Positions 31,815-42,479 of a stretch of 64,000 nucleotides of DNA are shown here, piece by piece. This stretch comes from Nothopassalora personata (lineage: Eukaryota > Ascomycota > Dothideomycetes > Mycosphaerellales > Mycosphaerellaceae). The stretch covers positions 1,116,001-1,180,000 of the forward strand of contig CM066295.1 of the NCBI GenBank assembly GCA_033816765.1. The letters are read 5' to 3'. A model generated the notes under the pieces. The model was not told the DNA's origin. It searched no databases and saw only the letters and a list, made by a program, of their open reading frames with translations. The translations under genes were made by a program, and so were the position numbers. How positions within the stretch are numbered: the first letter of the stretch is position 1; each line of letters begins with the position of its first letter.

Positions 31815-32969
31815 CTACTTGCTAGGATCCAACAGCAACTTCCCACTCGTTTTCCTCCCCTCCAAATCGTTATGCGCTCTCGCCACCTGACTCAACGGGT
31901 ACACCTCATGTATCCTCACATCCAACTTATCCTTGAGCACAAAATCAAACAACTCCTTCGTGTACCCTTCAAACTCCTCCCTCGTCACAAGGTATGCAAA
32001 CAACGTCGGCCTCATCAACCTCGCGTTCTTCGGCGACAGCTTCGCAATCGTCACCGGCGGGACCGCACCAGAAGCATTTCCAAAAGAGATCATGCTGCCC
32101 TTCCTCGCGAGGCAATCCAGCGAAAGGTCGAAAGTATCCTTGCCGACACCGTCGAAGACCGCCGCGACACCCTTCCCACCAGTGAGCTCATCAACCTTAG
32201 TCTTAACATCCTCCTTGCTGTAATTAATCATATACGTCGCCCCCGCCTTCGTCGCAGTATCAATCTTCTCCTGCGTCGACGCAGTCCCAATAATATTCGC
32301 ACCGATACTCTTCAACAACTGAACCAGCCACAGACCCGTGCCACCCGCAGCAGCATGTACCAGAATCCAGTCGCCTTTGTTCACGTGGTATGCCTCTCTT
32401 ACCAGCGTCAGAGCTGTGAGACCTTGAAGGAGCGCAGCGGCACCAATCTTCGGGTCCATATCGCTGGGGACTTTGACGGTCTTTGCGGCGGGTGCGGCGG
32501 AGTATTCGGCGTATGCTGACTCTGCCATCCAAACGACTTTGTCGCCTTCTTTTAGGCCTTGGGTTTCGCCGGAGCCAACTTGGACGATTGTGCCTTCGGC
32601 TTCGCGGCCGAGCATATAGGGAAATTTGGGCGCTTGGTAGAGGCCTGTGCGAAAGTAGCTATATTACATTTATGTTAGTTGATGAGGGTGAAGGTGCATG
32701 TGCTGGTCTTACGTGTCAATGAAGTTCACGCCGATGTAGTCGTTCTTGACGAGAACCTGGCCGTCCTTGGGCTGAGGTACAGGCAGATCTGTCTTGTACT
32801 GAAGGACTTCTGTGCCGCCGTTCTTTTCAATGATCACACCCTTCATGGTGCTCGGTATAGACGCCATAGCTCGTGTTTGAACTGGCTGGTAGATGTGGGA
32901 GGAGATCGCAGCCGCTCGACGTGTGGGAGTGGAAGCCAGTGTCCTGGTGAAAGCAGTGCGCATGAACAT
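31815..32969 (-). CDS. ZTA1: NADPH quinone oxidoreductase, zeta-crystallin type
   Basis: Exons complement(join(31815..32658, 32713..32969)) give 366 residues. The 54-nt intron has a GTAAGA donor, CTAAC and TATAG, and joins NFIDT to YFRTGLY, a block conserved in the family. The NADPH motif AAAGGTGLWLVQL lies near residue 185. There are no structural-zinc cysteines, as expected of quinone reductases within the MDR superfamily. The first 40 residues are Arg, Ser and Ala rich like a mitochondrial presequence, and a second in-frame Met (MASIPSTMKG) would give the cytosolic form. The protein likely reduces quinones by one electron and protects against oxidative stress. Confidence 0.9.
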
Positions 32970-33331
32970 GAAAGTGAGAATGTGGTAGCGATGCTTTGAT
33001 ACAAGAGGGGACGGTGATACTTGACCCGCAATGTTTCGTGTTTGTCAGCTCTTCGCAGACCATTGGAAGCTTTACCTTTGACGCAATGCCCCGTGCCCCG
33101 CTTAAGCTTGAGCCGACATCGGGTGTGCGGTTTCAGCTCCGTGTACGTTGTTGCAGTTGCAGACTTGCAGTGAGGGTGCTCTTATCGACCGACCGACCGA
33201 CCTACTTTCCGCAGCACGCGAGAAATGCCACTGTAGTCATCACCCAAATGTAATCAGCAGCAAACTCTGTCATGTTGACACGACCTCTTCCATCCCAGGC
33301 GACTCGGACCGGTACCGATGGGACAGCAAGA
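32970..33331. other. intergenic, nothing seen
   Basis: Short spacer holding the ZTA1-type promoter and the 3' end of the La/Arb1 gene. No other feature found. Confidence 0.45.
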
Positions 33332-35227
33332 TCAGTCAGGCCTGTTTTGCACCTCCTCGTTCTCACGACGAACCAATTCCTTACCCTGCTTACCCTTCTT
33401 CTCGCTCTGACGCAGCATCCGAGACTTTGGCGGTCCTGGTTCCTTCCAGTCTCGAATGCGGTCGTTGAAGGTCCAAGTATAGAAACTTGGATAGACATGT
33501 TTGTGGTAGTCGATAAACTCAACACCGTTGCTCAGTGTCTTGACCAATGCTTCCATCTTGAGGCCTGGGTAGCAGAAGCGAAGAGTGTCTTCGTCCATGA
33601 GGAACACATGCTTGCTGCCAATCTTGGCCTTCTGCTGCTTGATGATGTGGGCTGGAACATCCTTGGGAGCAGCGCCTGGCACGTCCCATTGGATGCAGTA
33701 AAGCTTACCCAAGGCCTTCACTGAGGTACTCTTGTACTGGCGACTAGCGTAGATTACGTTAGCCTCCTCGCTGACCATCTCGATGCTGACTACCTCCAGT
33801 CCAATCTCTTCTTCGGAAACGATGTCGAGCAGTCTGTCTTGCTTCCTCGCAGAGCTGTACGCTGCGATTTGGTCATTTGTACCATGAGCGAACATGGCCG
33901 CGATGAGTACGTCATTGGCACCCTCGTCAGAGAGGCCGACGAAGTCGCCCTGCTGCACCCAATCTGCATTCATGTCGAATGGGCGCATGCTCTTATAGCA
34001 GCCGCCATAGAGGGTTGAGCAGGCCATGTTGAACTGGCCAGGTAAGTGGTTGTCGACTTCTGCAAGCTTGACGAACTCTTCGCCAGCTAGTTCGCACACT
34101 TGTCGAGCCTTGTTGATCTGCTCTTCGTATTCTGGGCAGACGTCGTGGTAGATGAGGTAGTTGTAGAAGTTGGTCATGATGTTGGTGGTATCCTCAACCA
34201 TCTTGGGATCCTTCCAATCGTGAACTGTCATGAACTCCATCGACAGGTAGGACTTGGCCACAGCTTCGAAATCCACGACCCAGGTCGCACCGCCCTCTTG
34301 ATCGTCGTGGATTCCATCAAGAGCAGCTTCAGAAACAACATACCGTGCCTTTATGGCCTCGATCTGGTCCTTGTCATACTCTTCAAGATCAGCCTTGCTG
34401 AGACCACCAGTAAACATGGCCTGGCCACCAGCAAAGCCGCCGAACATGATGAAGGAGCCGAAGATCTTGACGGTGTTCTGATGCATCTTGCGCTTCAAGG
34501 TGTAGCGGGTGACGGCGTGCTGGATGCGTTCGGTGAAGGCTTCCTCTGGATCGAACAACTTGCGCTCCGCTTCGTGGTCGGCGGGAGTAATCGGACCTTG
34601 GACAAAGCCTTTCTCGAAACCAGTGGGCTCGAACATGGCCTTGGTCAACCATGGCTTCTCGAGCATCTGCGCGTTACGCTCCAGGCTGGGGTTGACTTTG
34701 GGAATGACGACCGCACATTGTCTCAATGGTCTCTTCCGCCGAATGAGCTTGTCCTTCCACACCTCGAAGTTGTCGTTCGGTAGGGAAAGGGCAGCCTTGA
34801 CACGTGCCACTGGCTTGTACGCCCGCATCTTCTTGAAGCCCATGATCGTGCTAAGGGATACCCATCCGTCACCATACTCGCCAGCTTTGCTGAGTAGATG
34901 AGCATCGTGAGGTAGATTCTCATCGCTGAAGTAGTACTCGACCTGCCGAATGATCTCTTCCTTTTGCTCGTGAGGTTGAATCTCGGTCGGTGCAACGGTC
35001 CAGTCGCGCAATGGGGCTGGTTCTGGCTGCGGTGTGTCGGAGTTGGTCTCGGGAGAGGTACCGTTTGCCTCAGGCTGAGGCTGGGTACTGTCACGCTCGG
35101 TCGGCTTTGTCACGTCGACGAGAGTCTCTGGTGTTGCTGTTGGTCGAGATACGTTGGTGGTCTCGGTAAGTGGTGCTGGTGGAGGCATTGTGCCTGTGCT
35201 TGTCGTATCTGTCATGTCAGTGGTCAT
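33332..35227 (-). CDS. La-motif protein with Arb1 (Argonaute siRNA chaperone) domain
   Basis: Single exon, 631 residues. The first 80 residues are Thr/Pro/Glu rich and disordered. A La-type winged helix follows at about 88-165 (QVEYYFSDENLP, DGWVSLSTIMGFKKM). From about 198 the sequence matches the Arb1 family: TGFEKGFVQGPITPADHEAE, FTERIQHAVTRY, then a long alpha/beta region to about 600 and a basic tail. In fission yeast Arb1 belongs to the ARC complex, which holds duplex siRNA on Argonaute during RNAi-driven heterochromatin formation. The added La motif suggests direct RNA contact. The protein start is 552 bp from a divergent carboxylesterase. Family call is good; function in this organism is inferred. 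Confidence 0.82.
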   Translation of the reverse strand: MTTDMTDTTSTGTMPPPAPLTETTNVSRPTATPETLVDVTKPTERDSTQPQPEANGTSPETNSDTPQPEPAPLRDWTVAPTEIQPHEQKEEIIRQVEYYFSDENLPHDAHLLSKAGEYGDGWVSLSTIMGFKKMRAYKPVARVKAALSLPNDNFEVWKDKLIRRKRPLRQCAVVIPKVNPSLERNAQMLEKPWLTKAMFEPTGFEKGFVQGPITPADHEAERKLFDPEEAFTERIQHAVTRYTLKRKMHQNTVKIFGSFIMFGGFAGGQAMFTGGLSKADLEEYDKDQIEAIKARYVVSEAALDGIHDDQEGGATWVVDFEAVAKSYLSMEFMTVHDWKDPKMVEDTTNIMTNFYNYLIYHDVCPEYEEQINKARQVCELAGEEFVKLAEVDNHLPGQFNMACSTLYGGCYKSMRPFDMNADWVQQGDFVGLSDEGANDVLIAAMFAHGTNDQIAAYSSARKQDRLLDIVSEEEIGLEVVSIEMVSEEANVIYASRQYKSTSVKALGKLYCIQWDVPGAAPKDVPAHIIKQQKAKIGSKHVFLMDEDTLRFCYPGLKMEALVKTLSNGVEFIDYHKHVYPSFYTWTFNDRIRDWKEPGPPKSRMLRQSEKKGKQGKELVRRENEEVQNRPD

Positions 35228-35779
35228 GTCTGCGGTGTCAGTGCCACGGTTTGGTGGTGGATGTATGCGCAGTGCTGGTCTGCGTGAGCAAAGGTGTGGT
35301 TGTGTTGTCTCAACATTCCATCAGCTTGAGATGTTTGTCCCTAGAAAAGGGTGAGGTCCGAGTGAGGAGGAGCAGACATGTGAAGCGCGCTAGACACGCG
35401 AAAAGCACGAGCCGTTCCAATTCACCACAGACACTGTTTCCTGTCTTCGCCTCTCTATTCACTCAACCTATCACACCGAACACGTCGCCGCCATCGAGAT
35501 CTCGACATCGGACGGCAAAATCATGATACATCCCACATACCTGCCATCTGCGTCACCGAGCAAACATCGCGATTTGGGGGCCCACGAAGATGCCTTCAAC
35601 ATCCATTGGACGACCACCGAACGGACCCATGAGCGTACACCGGGACACCACTACCCATTGCTGTGAACAAGGATTCGCGATCCTTTGTGCGCCTGTGTGT
35701 ATTATATATAATGAGTCTCGACGGTGCTATAAAGTCCTCATCGCAGGCGCTCTCTTGATCTGCCATCAATAATATTCTC
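35228..35779. promoter_or_regulatory. bidirectional promoter region with TATA-like site
   Basis: The region separates the divergent La/Arb1 and carboxylesterase genes. TATAAA at 35728-35733, 47 bases before the esterase ATG, and ATTATATATAATG at 35701 are plausible core promoter elements for the esterase side. Nothing comparable is clear on the other side. Confidence 0.4.
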
Positions 35780-37308
35780 ATGCGCTCTATCACATTCCTT
35801 GCCTTGCTCGGCCAGCATGTCTTTGCCCGACCCGATCACAACGACAACATCTACATCAAGACCTCTGGCGGGTCATACCAGGGTGTGTTCAACGACTCAG
35901 CACCGCACGTTCGAGAGTTTCTGGGCATAAGGTATGCTCAGCCTCCCACAGAGGACCTGCGATGGCTTGCACCACAGAAGCTGGAAGTCAATGCAGACAT
36001 CATGGTCAACGCGACACAATACGCACCCTCATGCCCGCAGTACAAGACCGCGATCCCTTTCATAGGCAACCAAGTCGTACCAGAGATCACCATTAACGGA
36101 CCAGTAGCGGAAGATTGCCTTGCCCTGAACGTCTTCACGCAAATTGGAGCGAGAGACCTGCCAGTCCTGGTTTTCTTGCCGGGAGGCGGCTTCGTGACCG
36201 GCGGTACCAACGTCAACTATCAGTGGCCAGGTCATTGGGTCGAGCGAACGCAGAAACACATTGTTGTCTCAATGAGCTACAGACTAAACATCTTCGGCTT
36301 CCCGAACGCTGCTGGGCTGACTGAGCAGAACCTTGGGGCTTTGGATCAGCGTGCTGGGTTGGAGTGGGTGAGGGCCAATATCCATGACTTTGGTGGTGAC
36401 CGTAAGTCGCTTCTGTGACTAGTCATCTCCACTTCACTAACCGCTTCGCAGCCTCGAAGATCACCCTGATAGGCCAATCAGCAGGCGCCGCCTCAGCAGA
36501 CGGCCATAACTTCGCCTATCACGAAGACCCCATCTACACCGGCTACTTCGGCATGTCTGGCACAGTCTTCATCGGCGCCTTGCCCCAGGATCAAGCCCAC
36601 TCAAACTTCACTTTCGTTGCGAATGCCGTAGGTTGCCAGGACCTCCCACCCCTAGAGGAGCTGGAGTGTATGCGTAAAGTACCTCATCAAGCAATTACAG
36701 CTGCCATACAATCCTACTCCGATGGGGGTGCCCAAGCCGGTCTACTCAACTTCGTCCCCACCCCAGATGAGAAAACCATGTTCGCCGACTACATCGACCG
36801 CTACAAGCAGGGCAAAGTCTCCAACCGTCCAGCAATCTACTCCACCTGCGAGAATGAAGGCGTGTCATTAATCCCTTACAATGCCTCCGGGATCGACCAG
36901 ACCATGGCCAACACGGCGACATTGAACATGTTCCAGTGTCCAGCAGCACTCTCCACTACACTCCGCTCTGCCCTGAATCTCACGACATACCGCTACCTAT
37001 ACTTTGGCAACTTCAGTAACGTCAGTCCCTTGCCGTGGTTGGGCGCGTATCACGGGGCTGATGTGCCAATGCTGTTCGGCGCGCATCGGGATTACACCAA
37101 TGGACAAGGAGAGTCCACGAAGCTTGAATACGAGACTAGTGAGAAGCTGCAAGATTTCTTGCTGGCGTTCATGCAAGATCCTCATCATGGCCCGGAAGCC
37201 TTGGACTGGCCGCCAACATCAAGCGGGAAGATGGTGAGATTCGGCGCTGGTGAAAAGGCAGTCCAGCAGATTTCTACCGAGTTCGCAGATCGTGGCTGTG
37301 GATCATGA
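35780..37308 (+). CDS. secreted type-B carboxylesterase/lipase
   Basis: Exons 35780..36401 and 36452..37308 give 492 residues. The 50-nt intron (GTAAGT, CTAAC, GCAG) splits a codon in front of PSKITLIGQSAG. A signal peptide covers about 1-17. The nucleophile is S217 in GQSAG. A Glu in NEGVS and a His in AYHGADVPMLFG fit the rest of the triad. The oxyanion loop reads LPGGG (133-137) where most relatives have HGGG. The family hydrolyses carboxylic esters or lipids outside the cell; the true substrate is unknown. The length and the N-terminal FLGIRYAQPP block are standard. Confidence 0.88.
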
Positions 37309-37636
37309 GGAAAGAAGACATGATTTCTGAGCTCAAAGCTGCTATTCATTTCCGCTCGCTCAAACCGCTCTCACTCGAAGAAGAAGAAGAAGAAGAAGAA
37401 GAAGAAGAAGAAGAAGAAGGAGGAGGAGTAGTAGTAGTATCTACACAAGAATTTCCTCGCCCAACCGTGCCTGGAACCAGTGGCTGTGCTGTATACAATG
37501 CTTTCCCTGGGGCTCGATATTCCCAATGTCCCATCGTCTCAATCATAACAAAATCCTGCAGCGTCGCGGCACACCGTCTCTCCAGTTCGTGAACTCAGGG
37601 CCCGGTGGCGCTTCCAGTGGCGCAGAAAGTCGGCAC
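37309..37636. other. 3' spacer with GAA microsatellite
   Basis: Lies between two convergent genes. Its only recognisable content is a GAA tract (37377-37420) continuing as GGA and GTA triplets to about 37439, probably in the 3' untranslated region of the esterase. Confidence 0.7.
37377..37439 (+). repeat. GAA/GGA/GTA triplet microsatellite
   Basis: About fifteen GAA units, then short runs of GGA and GTA. It starts 68 bases after the esterase stop codon. Confidence 0.9.
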
Positions 37637-39215
37637 TCAGTCGAGGTTACACTCACATGTGGCCGTTGTCCAACCTGTAAGGCGGTTTGCGACATTTGAC
37701 GCGTAGCAGTGCGTTGCTACTCCCTGACCGAGGTCACCGCCTGGGGCAATGGAGCCGGAGTTGTAAATGCGCGCTGCCTTGTAGTATTTCGAGACGTCGT
37801 CGCAGCCGGCTTGTTGGAGCGCGTAGACTAGTGACATGTCGCCGGGGTTGGAGCCGTTGGTGCCTTGCGATATCATTTGGGTGATGCTGTCGGCCGGGCA
37901 CGGTGATTGACCTATACAAGAAGTTAGCAAAGTGGTCTGATGTGTGAAAGAGTAGCATAGATAGCTTCAGGGTGGAGGGGAGGCATGCGAATGCACGACG
38001 CGCTGGGGCAACATGTCGCGCAGGCCGAGCTTCTGCTGGTATTTCTCGGCCTTCGGGCGCCCGGTATTTGTCATCGGAAGCTCTCGTTGCACGACGCGCT
38101 GCTTCTCCTGCCTCTTCAGGCAAGCTCCTCGCTCTATGCCACTGATCGTCTCCAGGGCTGACTGAAAAGAAAATCTCACCTTGAGGCGCACTCGCAGTGC
38201 CAGGGTTGCAAGTCGCAGTCCCCTTAAAGCTCTGCATCAAGCCCGGGTTGCTCACTGAGTACGTCGTAGTCGGCGCTCGCACGCATCCATTACTCTCTTG
38301 CATCACAATCGCGAGAATGAATCTCTCATCAATGCCGCTCGAGTGTGCGACGGATTGGATAGCGGACTTGAGGTTGGCGTTCTCTTCGTCGGAGTTGTTG
38401 TCGACGCCCCATTGCGTGCAGGAGTCCGCCATGACATCGAGGCTGGACTTCCACGCGTCGTCGAAGGAGACCCAGGAGCTTTGAGCTGGCCAGCCTCCAG
38501 CTTGTTCGCCGGTGCCGGTGTACATCTTGTAGACGTTGCCCAGGCCTGCGCCGCCGCCAGCGCTGCTGCTTGAAGGGCTGGAGTAAGTCGGCGCTTCGGG
38601 CGAGGTTGCTACTGGTGGAGCGCTGTAGACAGGTGGTGCCACGGTGCTGGATGTTGATGCTACAGGTGCTGCCTGGCTCGATGAAGATGGTGCAGTGTAT
38701 GCAGGTGCCTCTGGGCTAGCTGGAGACCCAGCAGGGCTGCTGTATGCTGGAGCTGCTGCGCCAGAAGTCTGCGGGTGGTGACCTTTGTCTGCGATGGCGG
38801 ATGCCTTGGTCACTAGGGTCGTGGCAGGCGCAGAATCGGGCTTTGGCGTTGGCCAAGCGATCTCGCTCATGGATTCGGCCATGGTAAAAGCTGCTGGTGC
38901 GACTTTGCCGAGATTGACGGTGGTCGCCGTACTGTTAGCGGGTGCGGTCTCGCTGGTCTCGCCATTGCATGCGCCGAACTGGCATCCAGCTCCGCAATAG
39001 TCGTTGTCGGTGCCGCAGTATCCCCATTGCGAGCAGCAGAATCCGGTACCACAGGTGAAGCCCGTGCTGCCGCCGCATGTGCCGAAGTTCCAATCGATGT
39101 TATCTCGTCCAGCGAGAGTCACAGCATGCTTCTTGGCGTGCAAATGCTGGTGACTACGGCCATGTGGAACTGCAGCCGTCAGTGCGGCCAGGCCGAGGAT
39201 GAATAGCACGTGCAT
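37637..39215 (-). CDS. secreted chitin-binding (CBM18) protein with lysozyme-like domain
   Basis: Exons complement(join(37637..37911, 38180..39215)) give 436 residues. A signal peptide covers about 1-15. A hevein-type chitin-binding module lies at about 45-85, with eight Cys (FGTCGG, CGTGFCCSQWGYCG, YCGAGC). A Ser/Pro/Ala-rich linker of about 140 residues follows. The C-terminal domain has GIDERFILAIVMQESNGCVR and NPGLMQ, like soluble transglycosylase/lysozyme folds where the Glu is catalytic. The domain resumes after the intron with QGTNGSNPGDMSLVYAL and ends with a Cys pair. It probably binds and perhaps cleaves chitin or peptidoglycan. The intron is 268 nt, far longer than the window's norm, and is described in the findings. 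Confidence 0.82.
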
Positions 39216-39785
39216 CTTGATAGTGTTTCGAGGATGAGAGATGGCTCTGTGTGGTTGCTTTTGTCTTCGGATAGTTCTTATTGTCCTTGTTCCGGTCGAG
39301 CTGTTGACACTATCTGGCTAGCAGATTCTTCTTCTTTCGAGCTTGCAACGACTGGAACGACAGATCTCAGATCCGTCTGGTAAAGAGTGACTGGTCGACT
39401 AGCGACTGGCAGCGAGAAACAATAGGCACACAGGATGAGGTGTAAGAGGCTATAGGGAGTGAGGAGAAATACTACCATCAGATGGGCCACTTCACAGCCG
39501 CAACGGTCGACCCGCAGAAGCACATGCGCGCAAACGCTCGAATGGACGGATCACATATGCACAACAGCGCCGTCTAGAGCTCATCGCGTAGCTGATGACT
39601 CGGCCATAGGGGCAAAAGAGTGAAAGCATGTTCCTGGCACACGAGATCATCCTGCAGTGGGATGTGTTAGAGGAGCCACAAAATACTGTCAAGTCTGAGA
39701 TGCCAGGGGGTGAAGAGAGCTTCTGCTATTTGCCAATCACAGTGCAGAAGCGTGAGGCGAGATCACGTGCAATTGCGCCGCATGC
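39216..39785. other. intergenic, nothing seen
   Basis: Promoter side of the CBM18 gene and 3' side of the queuosine-salvage gene. No other feature is supported. Confidence 0.45.
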
Positions 39786-41978
39786 TCAGTACCAAAGGGA
39801 TCGCGTTCTGTGATGCGGGATAGTGGGTACTCCTGTGTTTCAGATCAGCCTTGCACAGTCTGCATGTAGGTGCTTCTGTTTCACGACATGAGTGTGGAAC
39901 CAATGACTGCGCTTCCATCGCGCTGTGTCCCAAGAGCAGCAGGAACAAGAGGTGCACGGCGTGGTAGTATCGTAATTGCTGGAAGCATGGACAGAACGTA
40001 CCTTGTGCTTCCCTCTCCTTCGCAAGGTCGTAAAGGAAGAAATCAATCAAGACGGCGTTGAAATGCGCATCAGGGTGTGCTTTGAGGATCTCGCGTTTGA
40101 TCAACTCAACAGCCCAGATGCTGCAGCCACTGTTTGAATATGATCGTTAGTACGTGCATGGTCGTTCCTGCGTCTCGGAACACGCCTAATATGACAAGGA
40201 AACAAGCTCACCGGAGTTGCACTTCCCAGGAGTGCCCAGATTCAATGCGTCCCAGGTTCTGGATACGGTAGCCCAGAGGTGGGCTGTACACCAGGACCCC
40301 GAGAGAGTGCAGGACTTGAGGCACGCGATAGTCTGGAATACCGGGTCACTCGTCAGATGCGTAGACGGGTGGTGGTACGAAGAGAGGAATGCATCGACTC
40401 ACCTGCAAACATCGTCAAGTGATCGATATCGTGGAATTCGCCCAACCCGATGCCGTTCAGCGCGGCCCAAAGGTCTGCCACGAAGATCTGAGCGCGCTTG
40501 AGTAGGCGTACTTTGCGTCCGTCGAATTGTGTCTCGTCTCGGAACGACGGAAAGTGATGTGCCAGCAGATTCACCAGCTTCCCAGCCGATTTGTCGGCTC
40601 GTTCTATGAGTCGGGCCACTGCATAGTCTGGTCTTCCAGTCCGGCTTTCGGGTAGCTGCGCGGTGCCACTCTGCGACGTAAGGACATCGTTTGCTACTGC
40701 TGGCACAGTTGTCGGCACAGCATCTTGTGCGCCTGGGCAGAGGACTTGGTCGCTGACATGCTGTTGGCTCGATGTTGTATTGGACTGACTTGTCGACTCT
40801 AGTAGTGCTTCGCTTGGCTCTCCAGAAGCAGAAACAATATCCGGATGATCATTGATAATGGCTTGGCTCGAGAACACGACATTGGTCTCATCTGGCTGCA
40901 CAGTCCGTTCAATCAGACCATCAACGTCGTTACGCAAGCTCTGCTTATATTCGCTGTCTTCGTCGAGTGCGAGTTGTTGGAACGGCTGTCGCAAAGATGC
41001 CGGACCAACATTTGTATCATGAGTCAACACTACGTTTTGCGCAACCGGATCGGCTGTGGTCACTCCCGCCGGATCGTCAAAAGCCAGGCTGTCAGTGTGA
41101 CCACCGTCCTGAGCGGATCGATCGCTTGGCTGGGAAACATCTTCTGGTGCTTCATCGTCGTCTTCATCGCCAGGAAAGCTCTGGCAGATCAGTATGGGCT
41201 CAAGGTGCAGCGATTTGCGCGAAGCGTACCTCACGCAAGATTCTACCGGCTTCTCTGAGACCGGCAATGCGTTCTTCGAGAAGTGGTATCTGTTCGGCAG
41301 TTGCGCTACGAAACACAGTCTTGGCGATTTCATCGGAGAACCGACGACTTTTCCAGTACCAAGGTGTCGTGATCGGTGTGCCTTCGTCCAGCGCTCTCCG
41401 AAGACAAGCAACAAGGCTGTTATACCCGGTCCATAGTCTACCACGATACTCAACCTGGTATCGGTCTTGGCTGCTGAAATCTGACCAGAAGCTACAGGGA
41501 GTGTCAAAACAGGAACGCTCTCCGGAGCATCTTAATGTCTTGTACATACGAGAAGTTCAAGAGGTCCATGGTAAAGATGAAGTTGACGATATCGTTCTCG
41601 CTGAACCCTTCGCTCGGTCTGGGATGAAGCTCGTTGTCCATCCATGTTTCGGTTGAATAGCCCTTCTGCTGCATGCTGTTGTAGATCTCAGCAGCCGCGC
41701 CTTTCGTGCCGTACATATCAATGGAGACGTCGATGGCATTGTTGTAGATGTACTGGGCATCCTTCAAGACACCTGGATTTGACATTAGCCAGGACGACTC
41801 AGTTAGGTGTGAAGGCATTGCACGGGCTCCACACCACAGGAAGGTCTGCATGAGTAGACATTGGTCATTATTGCCACCTACCAGTATTGCTCGTGATCTC
41901 GGTCGACCTTTGCCTGCCAATGCCTAAGGTCTGGCGGAGAAGCTCAAGGAGCTCTGGATCAGCCTCGTCGTCGCTCAT
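39786..41978 (-). CDS. QNG1: queuosine 5'-phosphate N-glycosylase (queuosine salvage, DUF2419)
   Basis: Seven exons, complement(join(39786..39832, 40002..40129, 40212..40332, 40403..41180, 41230..41491, 41550..41772, 41882..41978)), give 551 residues. All six introns have GT-AG ends and the phases agree. Family blocks appear in order: AQYIYNNAIDVSID, WMDNELHP, IVNFIFTMDLLNFSFW, WKSRRFSDEIAKTVFR, HHFPSFRDE, KRAQIFVADLWAALNG, IDHLTMFADYRVPQ, SGHSWEVQLR, NAVLIDFFLYDLAKE and the C-terminal PHHRTRSLWY. The enzyme frees queuine from queuosine nucleotides so that it can be put back into tRNA. The usual length is about 330-350. Here about 184 disordered residues (195-378) sit in the middle. UBA2 starts 501 bp away on the other strand. 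Confidence 0.87.
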
Positions 41979-42479
41979 CGTGGCCAATGCCGACAATTAG
42001 CTGCAGCGTCTCTACCCGAAGCGATGACCTGATAGATACGGTAGTGAAGCCTCATCTTGCCCGTTTATGTAGAAGATATGTTTCACTTTCCCGACCGCAC
42101 GTTTTGCACGTGCCAGCTGACGTGCCTGCCGACAAGAAGGTTTGATGGCTTGCCGAAAGTGAAGGGCAGGGGTGCTCGGAACGTGCAGAGAGCTGCGTTT
42201 GCAAGCCGTGGACGACCAACACTCCTTTGCAGATCGACGCACACGACTCGACAATCACCTCTTCCGAACACTCGGGTACCGTCGCACCCCCTCCATCACC
42301 GCCACCACTACTATCTCCGCCACCGGGCTCATGCTTCTTCCACCACAGCGCATCCACGGAAGCTATCGCAGCTGCTGAGAGGCGCGCGACTTGAGCGCGA
42401 TCAGCATCACTAATCGGACATCGCATATCAGCCACCACCCACTGCCACTCACTGCCACCCCAACATCACCACCGCCGCC
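41979..42479. promoter_or_regulatory. shared promoter region of QNG1 and UBA2
   Basis: A 501-bp head-to-head spacer. No TATA box stands out. The last 40 bases before the UBA2 ATG are rich in CCACC repeats, giving the start context CGCCATGC. Confidence 0.4.
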
